Below are positions 1 to 8,254 of a stretch of 64,000 bases of DNA, piece after piece; position 1 is the first letter of the stretch, and each line of letters starts with the position of its first letter. The notes under the pieces are model-generated. The model worked only from the letters and a program-made list of their open reading frames with translations, ran no database searches and was not told the origin of the DNA. Where the stretch lies: the NCBI GenBank assembly GCA_036703985.1, contig DATNQN010000147.1, forward strand, positions 1 to 64,000, in the 5' to 3' direction. Source of the DNA: Leptolyngbyaceae cyanobacterium. GTDB lineage: Bacteria; Cyanobacteriota; Cyanobacteriia; Cyanobacteriales; Aerosakkonemataceae. A program made the position numbers and the translations under genes.

Positions 1-145
1 GGGGATGGGGAGGTGGGGGGATGGGGAGAGAAATAGAATTGGTTTTCTGAATTCTGAATTCTGACTTCATACTTCATCCTTTGTAAAGAAATGTAACTTG
101 ATTTAAGGTTATGATTTAGATAGGTTAGTAATCTGTACTTAATTC
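1..145. other. Intergenic start of window, G-rich and short repeats
   Basis: No gene is visible. The first 30 bases are a purine-rich run built on GGGGATGGGGAG, followed near 48-70 by a repeat of GAATTCTGAATTCTGA. The same motif family recurs beside other genes in this window, for example after 28170 and after 34036. The stretch before the first gene is AT-rich and may hold its promoter, but I could not pick a convincing one. Confidence 0.4.
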
Positions 146-466
146 ATGCTTAACTCCAATCTGCCTGAGCCTGAATTGCTCAGAAGCCTTTTGCAGCCAT
201 TGCTAGAAGACTTTCAATATTGGTTTGGGCGATCGCGAAATCTGCTGGAAACGGAGCAAATCGCCTTTTTGACTTCCCAGCAGCAATCTGACTTACTCGA
301 AAGAGTCAAGCAGGCTCAAAATGAGGTAAGCACGGTTCAAATGTTGTTTAACGCCACAGGTGGTCAAGCTGGCGTGGAAACGGCAACTCTGATCCCCTGG
401 CATCACTTGCTGATGGAATGTTGGCAGGTGGGAATGCGTTTCCGCATGGAAAAGTCCGCTCAATAG
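146..466 (+). CDS. DUF2605 family protein
   Basis: Small soluble protein of 106 residues, starting at an ATG. The sequence, with FQYWFGRSRNLLETEQIAF near the N terminus and LIPWHHLLMECWQVGMRF near the C terminus, matches what I know of DUF2605, a family confined to cyanobacteria and of unknown function. No membrane segment or signal peptide is seen. It lies 138 bases before a DUF2973 gene on the same strand. These two families are often neighbours in cyanobacteria, so a shared role is plausible but unproven. The family call rests on recalled similarity. Confidence 0.75.
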   Translation: MLNSNLPEPELLRSLLQPLLEDFQYWFGRSRNLLETEQIAFLTSQQQSDLLERVKQAQNEVSTVQMLFNATGGQAGVETATLIPWHHLLMECWQVGMRFRMEKSAQ

Positions 467-604
467 AAATAAGGCAAGGATAGAAAATTTCAGGTGTATG
501 CACTCTTTTACAACCTTGTCAATTTTCGATCGTTCTCTTTAATATTTTCGTAAAAATCTTTTACGCTTTCTACTTTTACGCTGTCTGATTGGGAGGAGAA
601 ATTT

Positions 605-892
605 ATGTTGCACTTACTTTACATTTTGGCTTTTACATTGTTGGCTTTTTTGGCAGTTGGTAATTTGATTCGCAACTTAATAAGTATAAGTGCTGATTAC
701 CAGTATAACTCTAATCATCAATCCAAGCGATACGGTTCTCATAGATATAAGCAAGTGCCGCATCCAGAATTTATCGATGAGGCTGGCAACGTGATTGACG
801 AACCTTTGTTGGTGATGCGATCGATCGCTGTAGAAGATGCTCGCGAAAGATTAGAATCTCTGTACGAAAATCCGCCAGAAGCTCAGAAGTAA
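605..892 (+). CDS. DUF2973 family membrane protein
   Basis: A 95-residue protein with one N-terminal hydrophobic helix (about residues 3-24, LLYILAFTLLAFLAVGNLI) and a polar cytoplasmic-type tail containing HPEFIDEAGNVIDEPLLVM. This matches the cyanobacterial family DUF2973, function unknown. The ATG is preceded by a clear ribosome site (GGGAGGAG, about 5 bases away). It follows the DUF2605 gene on the same strand, but the 138-base gap could hold its own promoter. A perfect hairpin lies 31 bases after the stop codon. Confidence 0.75.
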   Translation: MLHLLYILAFTLLAFLAVGNLIRNLISISADYQYNSNHQSKRYGSHRYKQVPHPEFIDEAGNVIDEPLLVMRSIAVEDARERLESLYENPPEAQK

Positions 893-923
893 TCGCCATT
901 TCCAACCTAATGAATGATATGTC

Positions 924-956
924 AGAAACCCGGTTTCTTGAAGAAACCGGGTTTCT
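924..956. terminator. Perfect palindrome between convergent genes
   Basis: Arms of 16 bases (AGAAACCCGGTTTCTT and its exact complement) surround a single central G. The element sits between the stop codons of two convergent genes (892 on +, 988 on -). A copy identical except for the central base lies at 28363-28395, also between convergent genes. It could end transcription from both sides, but there is no long T-run, so it may equally be a dispersed palindromic repeat. Confidence 0.6.
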
Positions 957-987
957 AGCCTCACCTTAGGTAAGTTTTGTCGATTTT

Positions 988-3210
988 TTACGCTTCGATC
1001 ACAACTCGCAAATTACCGCGTTTTTTGGCAACTCGACAAGAAGTAGTGTTACCACTGCGCTGAAATTCTAAATCTAGTAAAGTTCCTCCTACTTTCAAAT
1101 TTTGGAGAAATAGGGAATTGATGGATTCGGGTAGTGCCGGATCGATAATTCGCAAACAATTGTTTGGGGCATCTGGCACTAAATTCACGATCGTTTGTAA
1201 CAGCTGAAAAATACTGCCAGTTGCCCAAGCTTGGGGGGAACAAGCTACGGGATAGCGAATTGGCGTGTTATCGCCGTTACGTTCGTAGCCGCAAAATAAT
1301 TCTGGAGGACGCTGATAAGGTTGCTGGAGAGTCATGTCGATTAATCCTTGGAAAATTTCCAAAGCTTGATCGATTAAACCGAGGCTGCGTAATCCCATTG
1401 CAATTAATGAGTTATCGTGAGGCCAAACGGAACCGATGTGATAACCCATTGGATTGTAAGCTGGGGATAAACTGCTGAGGGTGCGAATTCCCCAACCGTT
1501 AAACATATCGGGTGCCCGCAAACGTTCGGCTACGCTATAAGCTTTTTCTGGGGTGAGAATTCCCAAGCTGAGACAGTGACCGGGATTAGAAGAAATACTA
1601 TCAACTTGTTTGCCTTCGCCATCTAATGCTAAAGCGCAAAATCCTTCTTCTTCCATCCAAAAATCGCGATTAAAACGGTTTTTTAAGTCTCTGGCTTCTT
1701 CTTGCCAGCGATCGCATAAGTCGATCCGCTTTTTCATTCTGGCAATTTCAGACAGTCGAACTTTTGCTGCGTAGACGTATGCTTGCACTTCGCACAAAGC
1801 AATTGGTGCTTGTGCTTGTTCTCCTTTGCGATTAACTATGCAGTCTCCGGAGTCTTTCCAACCTTGGTTTGCCAAACCCCGCGTAGAGTGACAGGAATAG
1901 ATTAGATAGCCAGTTTCTTGACAATTGCGATCGATCCAGTCCATCGCTGCCAAAGCATTGGGCCACAAACGTTCGAGAATTTCGGTATCGCCAGTCCAGG
2001 CAAAATACTCGGCATACAGCATCAACCACAGGGGAGTAGCGTCTACGGTGCCGTAGTAAGGAGTATGAGGCACTTCTTGAGTGCGTGCCATTTCCCCAAA
2101 CCGAATTTCGTGTAAAATTTTGCCATATTGCTCATCTCGCCAATCGTCGTCTTTTTTGCCTTGGTATTCGGCTAATACGATCAGGGTTTCCCGTGCCAGC
2201 GAGGGGTTGAGCATTAAGGTTTGAGATGCCGCAATAATCGAGTCGCGCCCGAATAAAGTAGAAAACCAAGGTACTCCTGCCGAAAGCACCGTGCCTTTTT
2301 CAAAAGATTGGCGCAGGAGGTATATATCTTGTTCGGCACGTTCGATCGCTTGATTGAAAATAGCGCGATCGGTTCTAATGTGGGTAGCTTGTTGCGCCCA
2401 ATGTTGCTCTTCCATGAACTCGGCAGCTTTTGCCTGTCCTAGAGTAACCGCAGCGTGTATTCTAGAAATCGGTTTATTATTCATCCACATCTGAAGCCGA
2501 TAACCGATTTTTTTGGTTTGGTGAGACTCCAGATTTAATTGCCAAATCGCCGTGTAATCTTTAAAAAAGTCTGGCAGGCATTCTTGAAACTCGATCCGAG
2601 ATTCCATAATTGCTCCATCCAAACCTTGATAAGCTAAGGTTAATTCGCCTGTTTCTAGTTCGGCTGGGTTGCCATCGCGAACTGCCCTTAAGCGTTGTCC
2701 TCGGTTTTGGCGATCGAAGCCTCGTACTTCAAATAAATCGACAAAATCAGCATCGAAACTAATGCTAATTTCAAAGCTAACCGCACTAGTACTGTAATTG
2801 GAAATTTCTATTTCTTCAAACAAAGCACCGTTGAGTACGACTTCCCGGCGGATGCTGATTGTATCCGGTTTAAGACGATTTTCAATGTTGGGATTCGTAC
2901 ATAAAACGGAGAGAATAAACCCTTTATTGGCAGTGCTGTTGAGCAAAACTGGGGCGTGACCTTCGATTTGCAATTCCAGGCGACTCAAAAACCTGGTGTC
3001 ATTGCAAAACAACCCCATGCTAGCATTCACGTCATTTCTGAAACTAGAAGCAATGTTACCGAGCGTATCGGTAACTAAAAACATATCGTTATCTTTGAGC
3101 GTAAGGGTAGGTTGGGGTTCTTCATTTAAAACGCAAGGCCATTCTGCGATCGGTATTCGATCGGCAGGGACAAATGTTTTACCATCTAGCTCAACAATAT
3201 CCGGTGTCAT
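988..3210 (-). CDS. Amylo-alpha-1,6-glucosidase / glycogen-debranching-type protein
   Basis: A 740-residue protein. Residues about 35-240 resemble the N-terminal beta-sandwich of bacterial debranching enzymes (GDE_N type: NDMFLVTDTLGNI, GLFCNDTRFLSRLELQ). Residues about 280-720 resemble the (alpha/alpha)6 glucosidase fold: GVPWFSTLFGRDSIIAASQ, a central GWKDSGDCI motif and MGYHIGSVWPHDNSLIAMG. The likely role is hydrolysis of alpha-1,6 branches of glycogen or a related glucan; the exact substrate cannot be read from sequence. It is distinct from GlgX-type GH13 debranching enzymes. The ATG is directly preceded by a tandem repeat rather than a recognisable ribosome site. Confidence 0.8.
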   Translation of the reverse strand: MTPDIVELDGKTFVPADRIPIAEWPCVLNEEPQPTLTLKDNDMFLVTDTLGNIASSFRNDVNASMGLFCNDTRFLSRLELQIEGHAPVLLNSTANKGFILSVLCTNPNIENRLKPDTISIRREVVLNGALFEEIEISNYSTSAVSFEISISFDADFVDLFEVRGFDRQNRGQRLRAVRDGNPAELETGELTLAYQGLDGAIMESRIEFQECLPDFFKDYTAIWQLNLESHQTKKIGYRLQMWMNNKPISRIHAAVTLGQAKAAEFMEEQHWAQQATHIRTDRAIFNQAIERAEQDIYLLRQSFEKGTVLSAGVPWFSTLFGRDSIIAASQTLMLNPSLARETLIVLAEYQGKKDDDWRDEQYGKILHEIRFGEMARTQEVPHTPYYGTVDATPLWLMLYAEYFAWTGDTEILERLWPNALAAMDWIDRNCQETGYLIYSCHSTRGLANQGWKDSGDCIVNRKGEQAQAPIALCEVQAYVYAAKVRLSEIARMKKRIDLCDRWQEEARDLKNRFNRDFWMEEEGFCALALDGEGKQVDSISSNPGHCLSLGILTPEKAYSVAERLRAPDMFNGWGIRTLSSLSPAYNPMGYHIGSVWPHDNSLIAMGLRSLGLIDQALEIFQGLIDMTLQQPYQRPPELFCGYERNGDNTPIRYPVACSPQAWATGSIFQLLQTIVNLVPDAPNNCLRIIDPALPESINSLFLQNLKVGGTLLDLEFQRSGNTTSCRVAKKRGNLRVVIEA

Positions 3211-3212
3211 TC

Positions 3213-3258
3213 GATTTTCGATTTTAGATTTTCGATTTTAGATTTTCGATTTTAGATT
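3213..3258. repeat. Tandem repeat abutting the start codon of the debranching gene
   Basis: About three copies of a 14-base unit (ATTTTCGATTTTAG on the + strand) occupy the bases immediately upstream of the minus-strand start codon at 3210, where a ribosome binding site would normally be. On the coding strand the tract begins CCAATCTAAAATC, as does the tract before the gene at 30672. This resembles the STRR heptamer repeats described in filamentous cyanobacteria. Confidence 0.7.
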
Positions 3259-3309
3259 GGGAAAGGATGAAGTATGAAGGATAAAGTGTGAAAATTTATT
3301 GTATTTATC

Positions 3310-3372
3310 TCCCTCTCTCCCCTGCACCCCTGCACCCTGCACCCTGCACCCTGCCCCCTAGCCCCTGCCCCC
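3310..3372. repeat. C-rich heptamer tandem repeat (CACCCTG type)
   Basis: Degenerate copies of TGCACCC/CACCCTG followed by C-rich variants lie just beyond the stop codon of the minus-strand lipid kinase gene. Their heptameric period and strand asymmetry fit cyanobacterial STRR sequences. Copy number is likely to vary between strains. Confidence 0.7.
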
Positions 3373-3376
3373 TTGT

Positions 3377-4336
3377 TCACAGTTTTTGCTCGATTTTCAG
3401 ATTGGGAAGTCCTGATAACTTTTCTGTAGGCTGAGGTTCTTCTACTTGGGGTAAGAAGATCGTTAAAGCTGCTGGCAGACATTCCACTTCAATGGGGGTA
3501 GTGCCGATCGGTTCTCCATCCAATACTACTTTTTGGGGTGGTTCGGTGGTGACTTTTACTTTTTTTGCCCGTAGATAGCCGATATCATCTCGTTCGGCGG
3601 CGTCACCGCTTAAAGCGGTTTGAAGTAAATGATAAGATGCGGCGATCGCACCTGCTAAATTAATCGGCGCTACTACGGTGATATCTAATAAACCATCATC
3701 TACGATTAAACCTGCTGGGCCTTGGGCTAAGATCGAGGTAGGTGGTGCTACGTTCGCGATCGTAATTGCAGATGCGCTGAGGTGAATAATTTTATCTTCC
3801 GTTTCGATTTCCGCTTCAAACCTTTTTAATTCTCTCAGTTGTCGGATTCCCGCTAAGATATAAGCCAGCATTCCAAACCGATTTTTCGATTCTCGATCGG
3901 CTTTTTCTACTGTTTCTGCCTCAAAACCAACCCCAGCCAACAGCACCATCGGCTTACCGTTGCAATACGCCGCATCGATTAAGCGCTGGTTACCTTCTAA
4001 AATAGTTTGACACGCACCTGGTATGTGATCTGGAATACCTAAAGCCGCCGCAAAAGCATTGGCAGTTCCTCGCGAAATTATTCCTAAAGGAATATTGCTT
4101 CCCACCAAAGCTGCCGCCGCCGCAGAAATCGTACCATCGCCGCCAGATACGATCGCGGTTTGGGCACCATTTGCGATCGCATTTTTTGCTAGTTGACCCG
4201 CATCAACTTCCTCGCTGGTAAAAATAATTTCTAATGCCAGTTCGGGTTCTAAAATTGCTCTAATCTGAGCCAAATCATCATCGGGGTTACTTTGACCCGC
4301 TACGGGATTAAATATTAAAACAGCAGAACCAGCCAT
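3377..4336 (-). CDS. YegS/BmrU-type lipid (diacylglycerol) kinase
   Basis: A 319-residue protein of the diacylglycerol kinase/ATP-NAD kinase fold. Visible motifs are an N-terminal LIFNPVAGQ, the nucleotide-binding GGDGT loop (IVSGGDGTISAAAAAL, about residues 63-78) and RGTANAFAAALGIP, followed by a C-terminal beta-sandwich domain with VDDGLLDI and VVLDGEPIG. The family phosphorylates diacylglycerol or related lipids at the inner membrane face; the exact substrate is unknown. Length is normal for the family. The ATG at 4336 lies about 10 bases from a heptamer repeat tract that occupies the upstream region. Confidence 0.85.
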   Translation of the reverse strand: MAGSAVLIFNPVAGQSNPDDDLAQIRAILEPELALEIIFTSEEVDAGQLAKNAIANGAQTAIVSGGDGTISAAAAALVGSNIPLGIISRGTANAFAAALGIPDHIPGACQTILEGNQRLIDAAYCNGKPMVLLAGVGFEAETVEKADRESKNRFGMLAYILAGIRQLRELKRFEAEIETEDKIIHLSASAITIANVAPPTSILAQGPAGLIVDDGLLDITVVAPINLAGAIAASYHLLQTALSGDAAERDDIGYLRAKKVKVTTEPPQKVVLDGEPIGTTPIEVECLPAALTIFLPQVEEPQPTEKLSGLPNLKIEQKL

Positions 4337-4346
4337 AGCTAATTTT

Positions 4347-4419
4347 TAGTCATTGGTCATTGGTCATTGGTCATTAGTCATTAGTCATTGGTCGTTGGTC
4401 ATTGGTCATTTGTCATTAG
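4347..4419. repeat. Heptamer tandem repeat (GGTCATT / AGTCATT)
   Basis: About ten copies of a 7-base unit (GTCATTG, GTCATTA and close variants) lie immediately upstream of the minus-strand start codon at 4336. This is a typical STRR tract. Its position leaves only about ten bases before the start codon that are not repeat. Confidence 0.85.
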
Positions 4420-4565
4420 CAACTGACTCGATCGACATAGTTAATAGTTAATGAAAATTAAACAATCGGTTAAAATTAATTAATGTCGATCTATCTAATA
4501 TTGTTAACTTTAAAATAACAATGTGCGATCGAAAGTAAAACTGTCTAAAGTAACAAACACCCAAA

Positions 4566-4823
4566 ATGGCAGACCCAATGATGTTTAAGGAGGAAGCCTT
4601 TGTTGTCCTCCAACCAAACCAACCGGAGCAATTTCTTACCCCATCGGAATTACTAGAAAAGCTCAAGAGTATTTTGGCGACCAGACAGAATGATTTGCCT
4701 AGAGATTTACAAAAATTTCAGGATTTAGAATCCCAAGCTCAATATTTGCTAGATACTTCCTGCGAATTGGACATGGGGCCAGGACAGTACTTTCAGTGGT
4801 ATGCAGTGCGCCTAGAGAAATAA
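4566..4823 (+). CDS. CRR7-like NDH-1 complex factor
   Basis: An 85-residue soluble protein. The pattern FLTPSELLEKLKSIL, LPRDLQKFQDLESQAQYLL and the C-terminal GPGQYFQWYAVRLEK match the CHLORORESPIRATORY REDUCTION 7 family shared by cyanobacteria and chloroplasts. In plants CRR7 is needed for accumulation of the NDH complex in thylakoids; the same role here is inferred. It starts at the ATG at 4566 (MADPMMFKEE); no strong ribosome site is seen. A palindromic repeat separates it from the DUF99 gene downstream. Confidence 0.8.
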   Translation: MADPMMFKEEAFVVLQPNQPEQFLTPSELLEKLKSILATRQNDLPRDLQKFQDLESQAQYLLDTSCELDMGPGQYFQWYAVRLEK

Positions 4824-4832
4824 CAGAGAAAA

Positions 4833-4898
4833 GGTTGGTTGTAATGACTTTAATCCTCTCATTTGGTTCAATAAGGACTGAAGTCCTTACTACCAACC
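4833..4898. repeat. Dispersed palindromic repeat with GGTTGGT / ACCAACC ends
   Basis: Outer arms GGTTGGT (4833-4839) and ACCAACC (4892-4898) enclose two smaller elements. One is a near-perfect AAGGACT-GA-AGTCCTT palindrome at 4873-4888. It lies between the CRR7 and DUF99 genes. This type of element built on GGACTGAAGTCC is common in filamentous cyanobacterial genomes; I rely on memory for that. Confidence 0.6.
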
Positions 4899-4905
4899 GG
4901 AAAAT

Positions 4906-5490
4906 ATGAATTTAGAATCTCTGCTCAAACTCGATCGAGTAATTCGCGCGATCGGTTTTGATGATGCACCTTTTAAACGTCGCAAAGGCAGCCTGGTTCC
5001 TATTAGCGGAATTATTTGTGCAAATACCCGCTTTGAGGGTATGGTTTGGGGAAAGGTGCGACAAGATGGCTGGAATGCTACCGATACAATTTGTCAATTA
5101 CTGATCGGTGGAAAATTTTTACCGCAATTACATATCGTGTTACTAGATGGGATTGCTTTCGGTGGCTTTAATGTAGTAGATTTACCTCTACTTTCTCAAC
5201 GCCTTGCCCTGCCTTGCGTGACGGTAATGCGGCGTCCTCCAGACTTGAGTAAAATAGAAACAGCGATTCGTCGTTTACCATATCCAGAAAAACGCCTTGC
5301 TTTACTCAAACGCGCCGGAAAAATTCATACTTTTCAGTCATTTTTCTTTCAAGTTTGCGGGGAAAGTCCAGAAATAATCGGTGCAGTGCTACAACGTTTG
5401 ACTGATTGCGGTAAAGTGCCGGAAGCTTTACGTTTGGCACATTTAATCGGTGCTGCCGTCGTTAAAGGTGAAAGCGGTAAATCTGCTTAA
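4906..5490 (+). CDS. DUF99 family protein (endonuclease V-like fold)
   Basis: A 194-residue protein with the DUF99 pattern: IRAIGFDDAPF near the N terminus, GIICANTRFEGMVWGKV, HIVLLDGIAFGGFNVVDL in the middle and LPCVTVMRRPPDL. The family is related in fold to endonuclease V and occurs in archaea and some bacteria; its substrate is not established. Conserved acidic residues in FDD and LLDG fit the metal site of that fold. It probably follows the CRR7 gene transcriptionally, but the repeat between them could interrupt read-through. Confidence 0.8.
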   Translation: MNLESLLKLDRVIRAIGFDDAPFKRRKGSLVPISGIICANTRFEGMVWGKVRQDGWNATDTICQLLIGGKFLPQLHIVLLDGIAFGGFNVVDLPLLSQRLALPCVTVMRRPPDLSKIETAIRRLPYPEKRLALLKRAGKIHTFQSFFFQVCGESPEIIGAVLQRLTDCGKVPEALRLAHLIGAAVVKGESGKSA

Positions 5491-5740
5491 TCTTTTCAGC
5501 TATGATGTAGATTAAATATTAAAATATCTTAGATAAAATGGCGAGTAAAAAGGTAAGTCTGGTAAATTACATTCAGTAAAGAGTTATCTTTTGAACATTA
5601 CAGACTGATATTTTTACGTATAAGCCAGACAGTAGTTGGTGCATTGACGAAAATTAAATACAATAGCTGGTGAAAATGCGATCGCAAATAACTCTTCCCA
5701 AGTTTATTTTAATATTATTTAACCAGAGGAAATAAAGTAT

Positions 5741-8218
5741 ATGAGTCAGCGGCATATCATAACAGCAAAAGAAGTAAATTTAAATAACTGTGACGAAGAA
5801 GCCATTCACATTCCTGGTTCGATTCAACCTCATGGAGTACTTTTAGTACTAAGAGAACCTCAGTTAACCATTTTACAAGCCAGCAATAATACTGCGGATT
5901 TTTTTGGAATTTCTCCCGAAAGAATCATTAAAAAGAATATTTCCGAACTCATAGACGATTCACAGCTAATTTCTTTAAAAGAAGCTTTGGCAAATGAAGA
6001 TATTCAAATCGTTAACCCGTTTAAACTCTCCTTGTTCACTACAACTGGAAATCGGTTGTTTGATGGAATTATCCATCGAAATGATGGAGTATTAATTCTG
6101 GAATTGGAACCAGCACCTTCACCAGAAAATGTACCTTTTTTCAATTTTTACCATTTAGTCAGAACTTCTGCATCTAAGATTCAAGAATCTTCAAATTTAC
6201 AAATTTTATGTGAAACTATCGCTAAAGAAATCAAACAACTTACAGGTTTTGACAGAGTAATGTTGTATAAATTCAATGCGGAAGGACACGGAACTGTAGT
6301 AGCAGAGGAAAAAAATTCAGAATTAGAACCTTTTTTAGGATTAAACTACCCGGCATCAGACATTCCCAAACAAGCAAGAAGATTGTATTGCTTAAATTGG
6401 CTGAGATTAATTCCAGATATTAATTATCAGCCCGTAGAAATCACGCCTACCAATAATCCCGTTAATAACGATTTTTTGGATCTCAGCCACTCAGCTTTAA
6501 GAAGCGTGTCTCCTTTGCACGTAGAGTATCTGCAAAATATGGGAGTTGGCGCTTCTATGTCTATATCTTTGGTTAAAGAACAGAAACTTTGGGGATTGGT
6601 AGCTTGTCATCATTATTCAGCCAAGTATGTATCTTATGAAGTGCGTACAGCTTGCAAATTTCTGGCACAAGTAATGTCGTTAGAACTTACTGCTAAGGAA
6701 AATAATCAAGATTATGATTACAAGTTAAAGCTAAAGTCAATCAACAATAAGTTGATTGAATATATGTCTAGAGACAATAATTTTGTGGGTGGACTAGTGC
6801 AGCACTATCCAAATTTATTGGACTTAGTTAGCGCCAATGGTGCGGCAGTTTGTATTGGAAAAGATTGTGTCGTCGTGGGAAAAACTCCTGAGGTAGTAGA
6901 TATCCAAAAATTAATTAAATTGCTAGATAATCATAAACAGGAAATTTTTTATACTGATTCTTTAGCTCAACTGTATCCGGAAGCAGAGAAATATAAAGAT
7001 TTAGCTAGTGGGTTAATAGCTATTTCGATTTCTCCTACATTGAGTAATTATGTTTTATGGTTTCGCCCAGAAGTAATTCAAACCGTGAATTGGGCAGGTA
7101 ATCCTAATGAAGCAGTGGAAATCAAAGATAATGGTAAGGTACGTTTGTCTCCTCGAAAATCTTTTCAATTATGGAAAGAAACGGTTAAATTAAAATCTTT
7201 ACCTTGGAAACAATGCGAAATTGAAGCAGCGCTTGAATTAAAAAATGCGATTATTACGATCGTGTTGCGACAAGTAGATGAACTAGCTAAATTAAACGCT
7301 GCTTTGCAAGAATCTGAAGCGAGAGAACGAGAAAAAGCCGTTCAACTAGAACAGGCTATCAAAGAACTTAAGGCAACACAGACTCAGTTAATTCAAACCG
7401 AAAAAATGTCTGCTTTAGGGCAATTAGTGGCGGGTGTTGCTCATGAAATTAACAATCCGATTAACTTTATTTACGGCAATCTTTCCCATGCAGATGAATA
7501 TACACAAGAATTGATAAATTTGGTCAAATTATACCGCAAACACTTTCCTTCCCCTGGCGATGAAATTAGCGCACAATCTGAGGAAATGGAACTTGAATTT
7601 GTAATAGAAGATTTACCCAAGCTACTCAGTTCGATGAAGGTGGGGGCGGAACGAATTCGAGATATAGTTCAGGGATTGCGTAATTTTTCGCGCTTAGATG
7701 AAAGTGAAAAGAAATTCGTAGATATTCACGAAGGGATAGATAGCACCTTGTTAATTTTGGGGAAACGCCTCAAACCCAGTCCTTTTCATACGGGTATTCA
7801 AGTAATTAAAAAATATAGCAAATTACCGCATATCGAGTGTTACGCTAGTCAGTTAAATCAAGTATTTATGAATATTATAACTAATGCAATTGATGCTTTA
7901 GAAGAGTTAATGCCAAGTAGAAAATTAATCGACGATCGCCCATTACCTAAAATTATAATTCGGACTGAACTAATCAACGAAAATTGGGTAAAAATTAGCA
8001 TAAAAGATAACGGCCCTGGTATTTCCCAAGAACTACAAAAAAGGTTATTCGATCCATTTTTTACTACTAAAACTGTGGGCAAAGGTAGTGGTATTGGTTT
8101 GGCAATTAGCTATTCTGTGGTGGTAGAAAAACATGGAGGTAAATTGAGTTGCGTATCAGTACCGGGAAACGGAGCAGAATTGATCGTTGAGCTTCCTTTA
8201 AAAGCAACTAAGAGTTGA
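5741..8218 (+). CDS. bphP: Bacteriophytochrome-type histidine kinase (biliverdin-binding)
   Basis: An 825-residue photosensor with PAS-GAF-PHY-HisKA-HATPase order. Cys17 in NCDEEAIHIPGSIQPHG is at the biliverdin-attachment position of bacteriophytochromes. The GAF domain has PASDIPKQARRLY (Asp207) and the conserved HH at 290-291. At the Cph1-type chromophore cysteine site it has Leu259 (RSVSPLHVEYL), so phycocyanobilin attachment there is not expected. The PHY tongue has PRKSF. The transmitter has the H-box GVAHEINNP (His568), an N-box NAIDAL, and the G-boxes DNGPGI and GKGSGIGL. It should be a red/far-red switch; no response regulator is adjacent, and the next gene is convergent. The ATG follows an AGAGGAAA ribosome site. 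Confidence 0.9.
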   Translation: MSQRHIITAKEVNLNNCDEEAIHIPGSIQPHGVLLVLREPQLTILQASNNTADFFGISPERIIKKNISELIDDSQLISLKEALANEDIQIVNPFKLSLFTTTGNRLFDGIIHRNDGVLILELEPAPSPENVPFFNFYHLVRTSASKIQESSNLQILCETIAKEIKQLTGFDRVMLYKFNAEGHGTVVAEEKNSELEPFLGLNYPASDIPKQARRLYCLNWLRLIPDINYQPVEITPTNNPVNNDFLDLSHSALRSVSPLHVEYLQNMGVGASMSISLVKEQKLWGLVACHHYSAKYVSYEVRTACKFLAQVMSLELTAKENNQDYDYKLKLKSINNKLIEYMSRDNNFVGGLVQHYPNLLDLVSANGAAVCIGKDCVVVGKTPEVVDIQKLIKLLDNHKQEIFYTDSLAQLYPEAEKYKDLASGLIAISISPTLSNYVLWFRPEVIQTVNWAGNPNEAVEIKDNGKVRLSPRKSFQLWKETVKLKSLPWKQCEIEAALELKNAIITIVLRQVDELAKLNAALQESEAREREKAVQLEQAIKELKATQTQLIQTEKMSALGQLVAGVAHEINNPINFIYGNLSHADEYTQELINLVKLYRKHFPSPGDEISAQSEEMELEFVIEDLPKLLSSMKVGAERIRDIVQGLRNFSRLDESEKKFVDIHEGIDSTLLILGKRLKPSPFHTGIQVIKKYSKLPHIECYASQLNQVFMNIITNAIDALEELMPSRKLIDDRPLPKIIIRTELINENWVKISIKDNGPGISQELQKRLFDPFFTTKTVGKGSGIGLAISYSVVVEKHGGKLSCVSVPGNGAELIVELPLKATKS

Positions 8219-8254
8219 ACTGAAGTATAGCTCGAAAAATTTCCCAACACTTTA

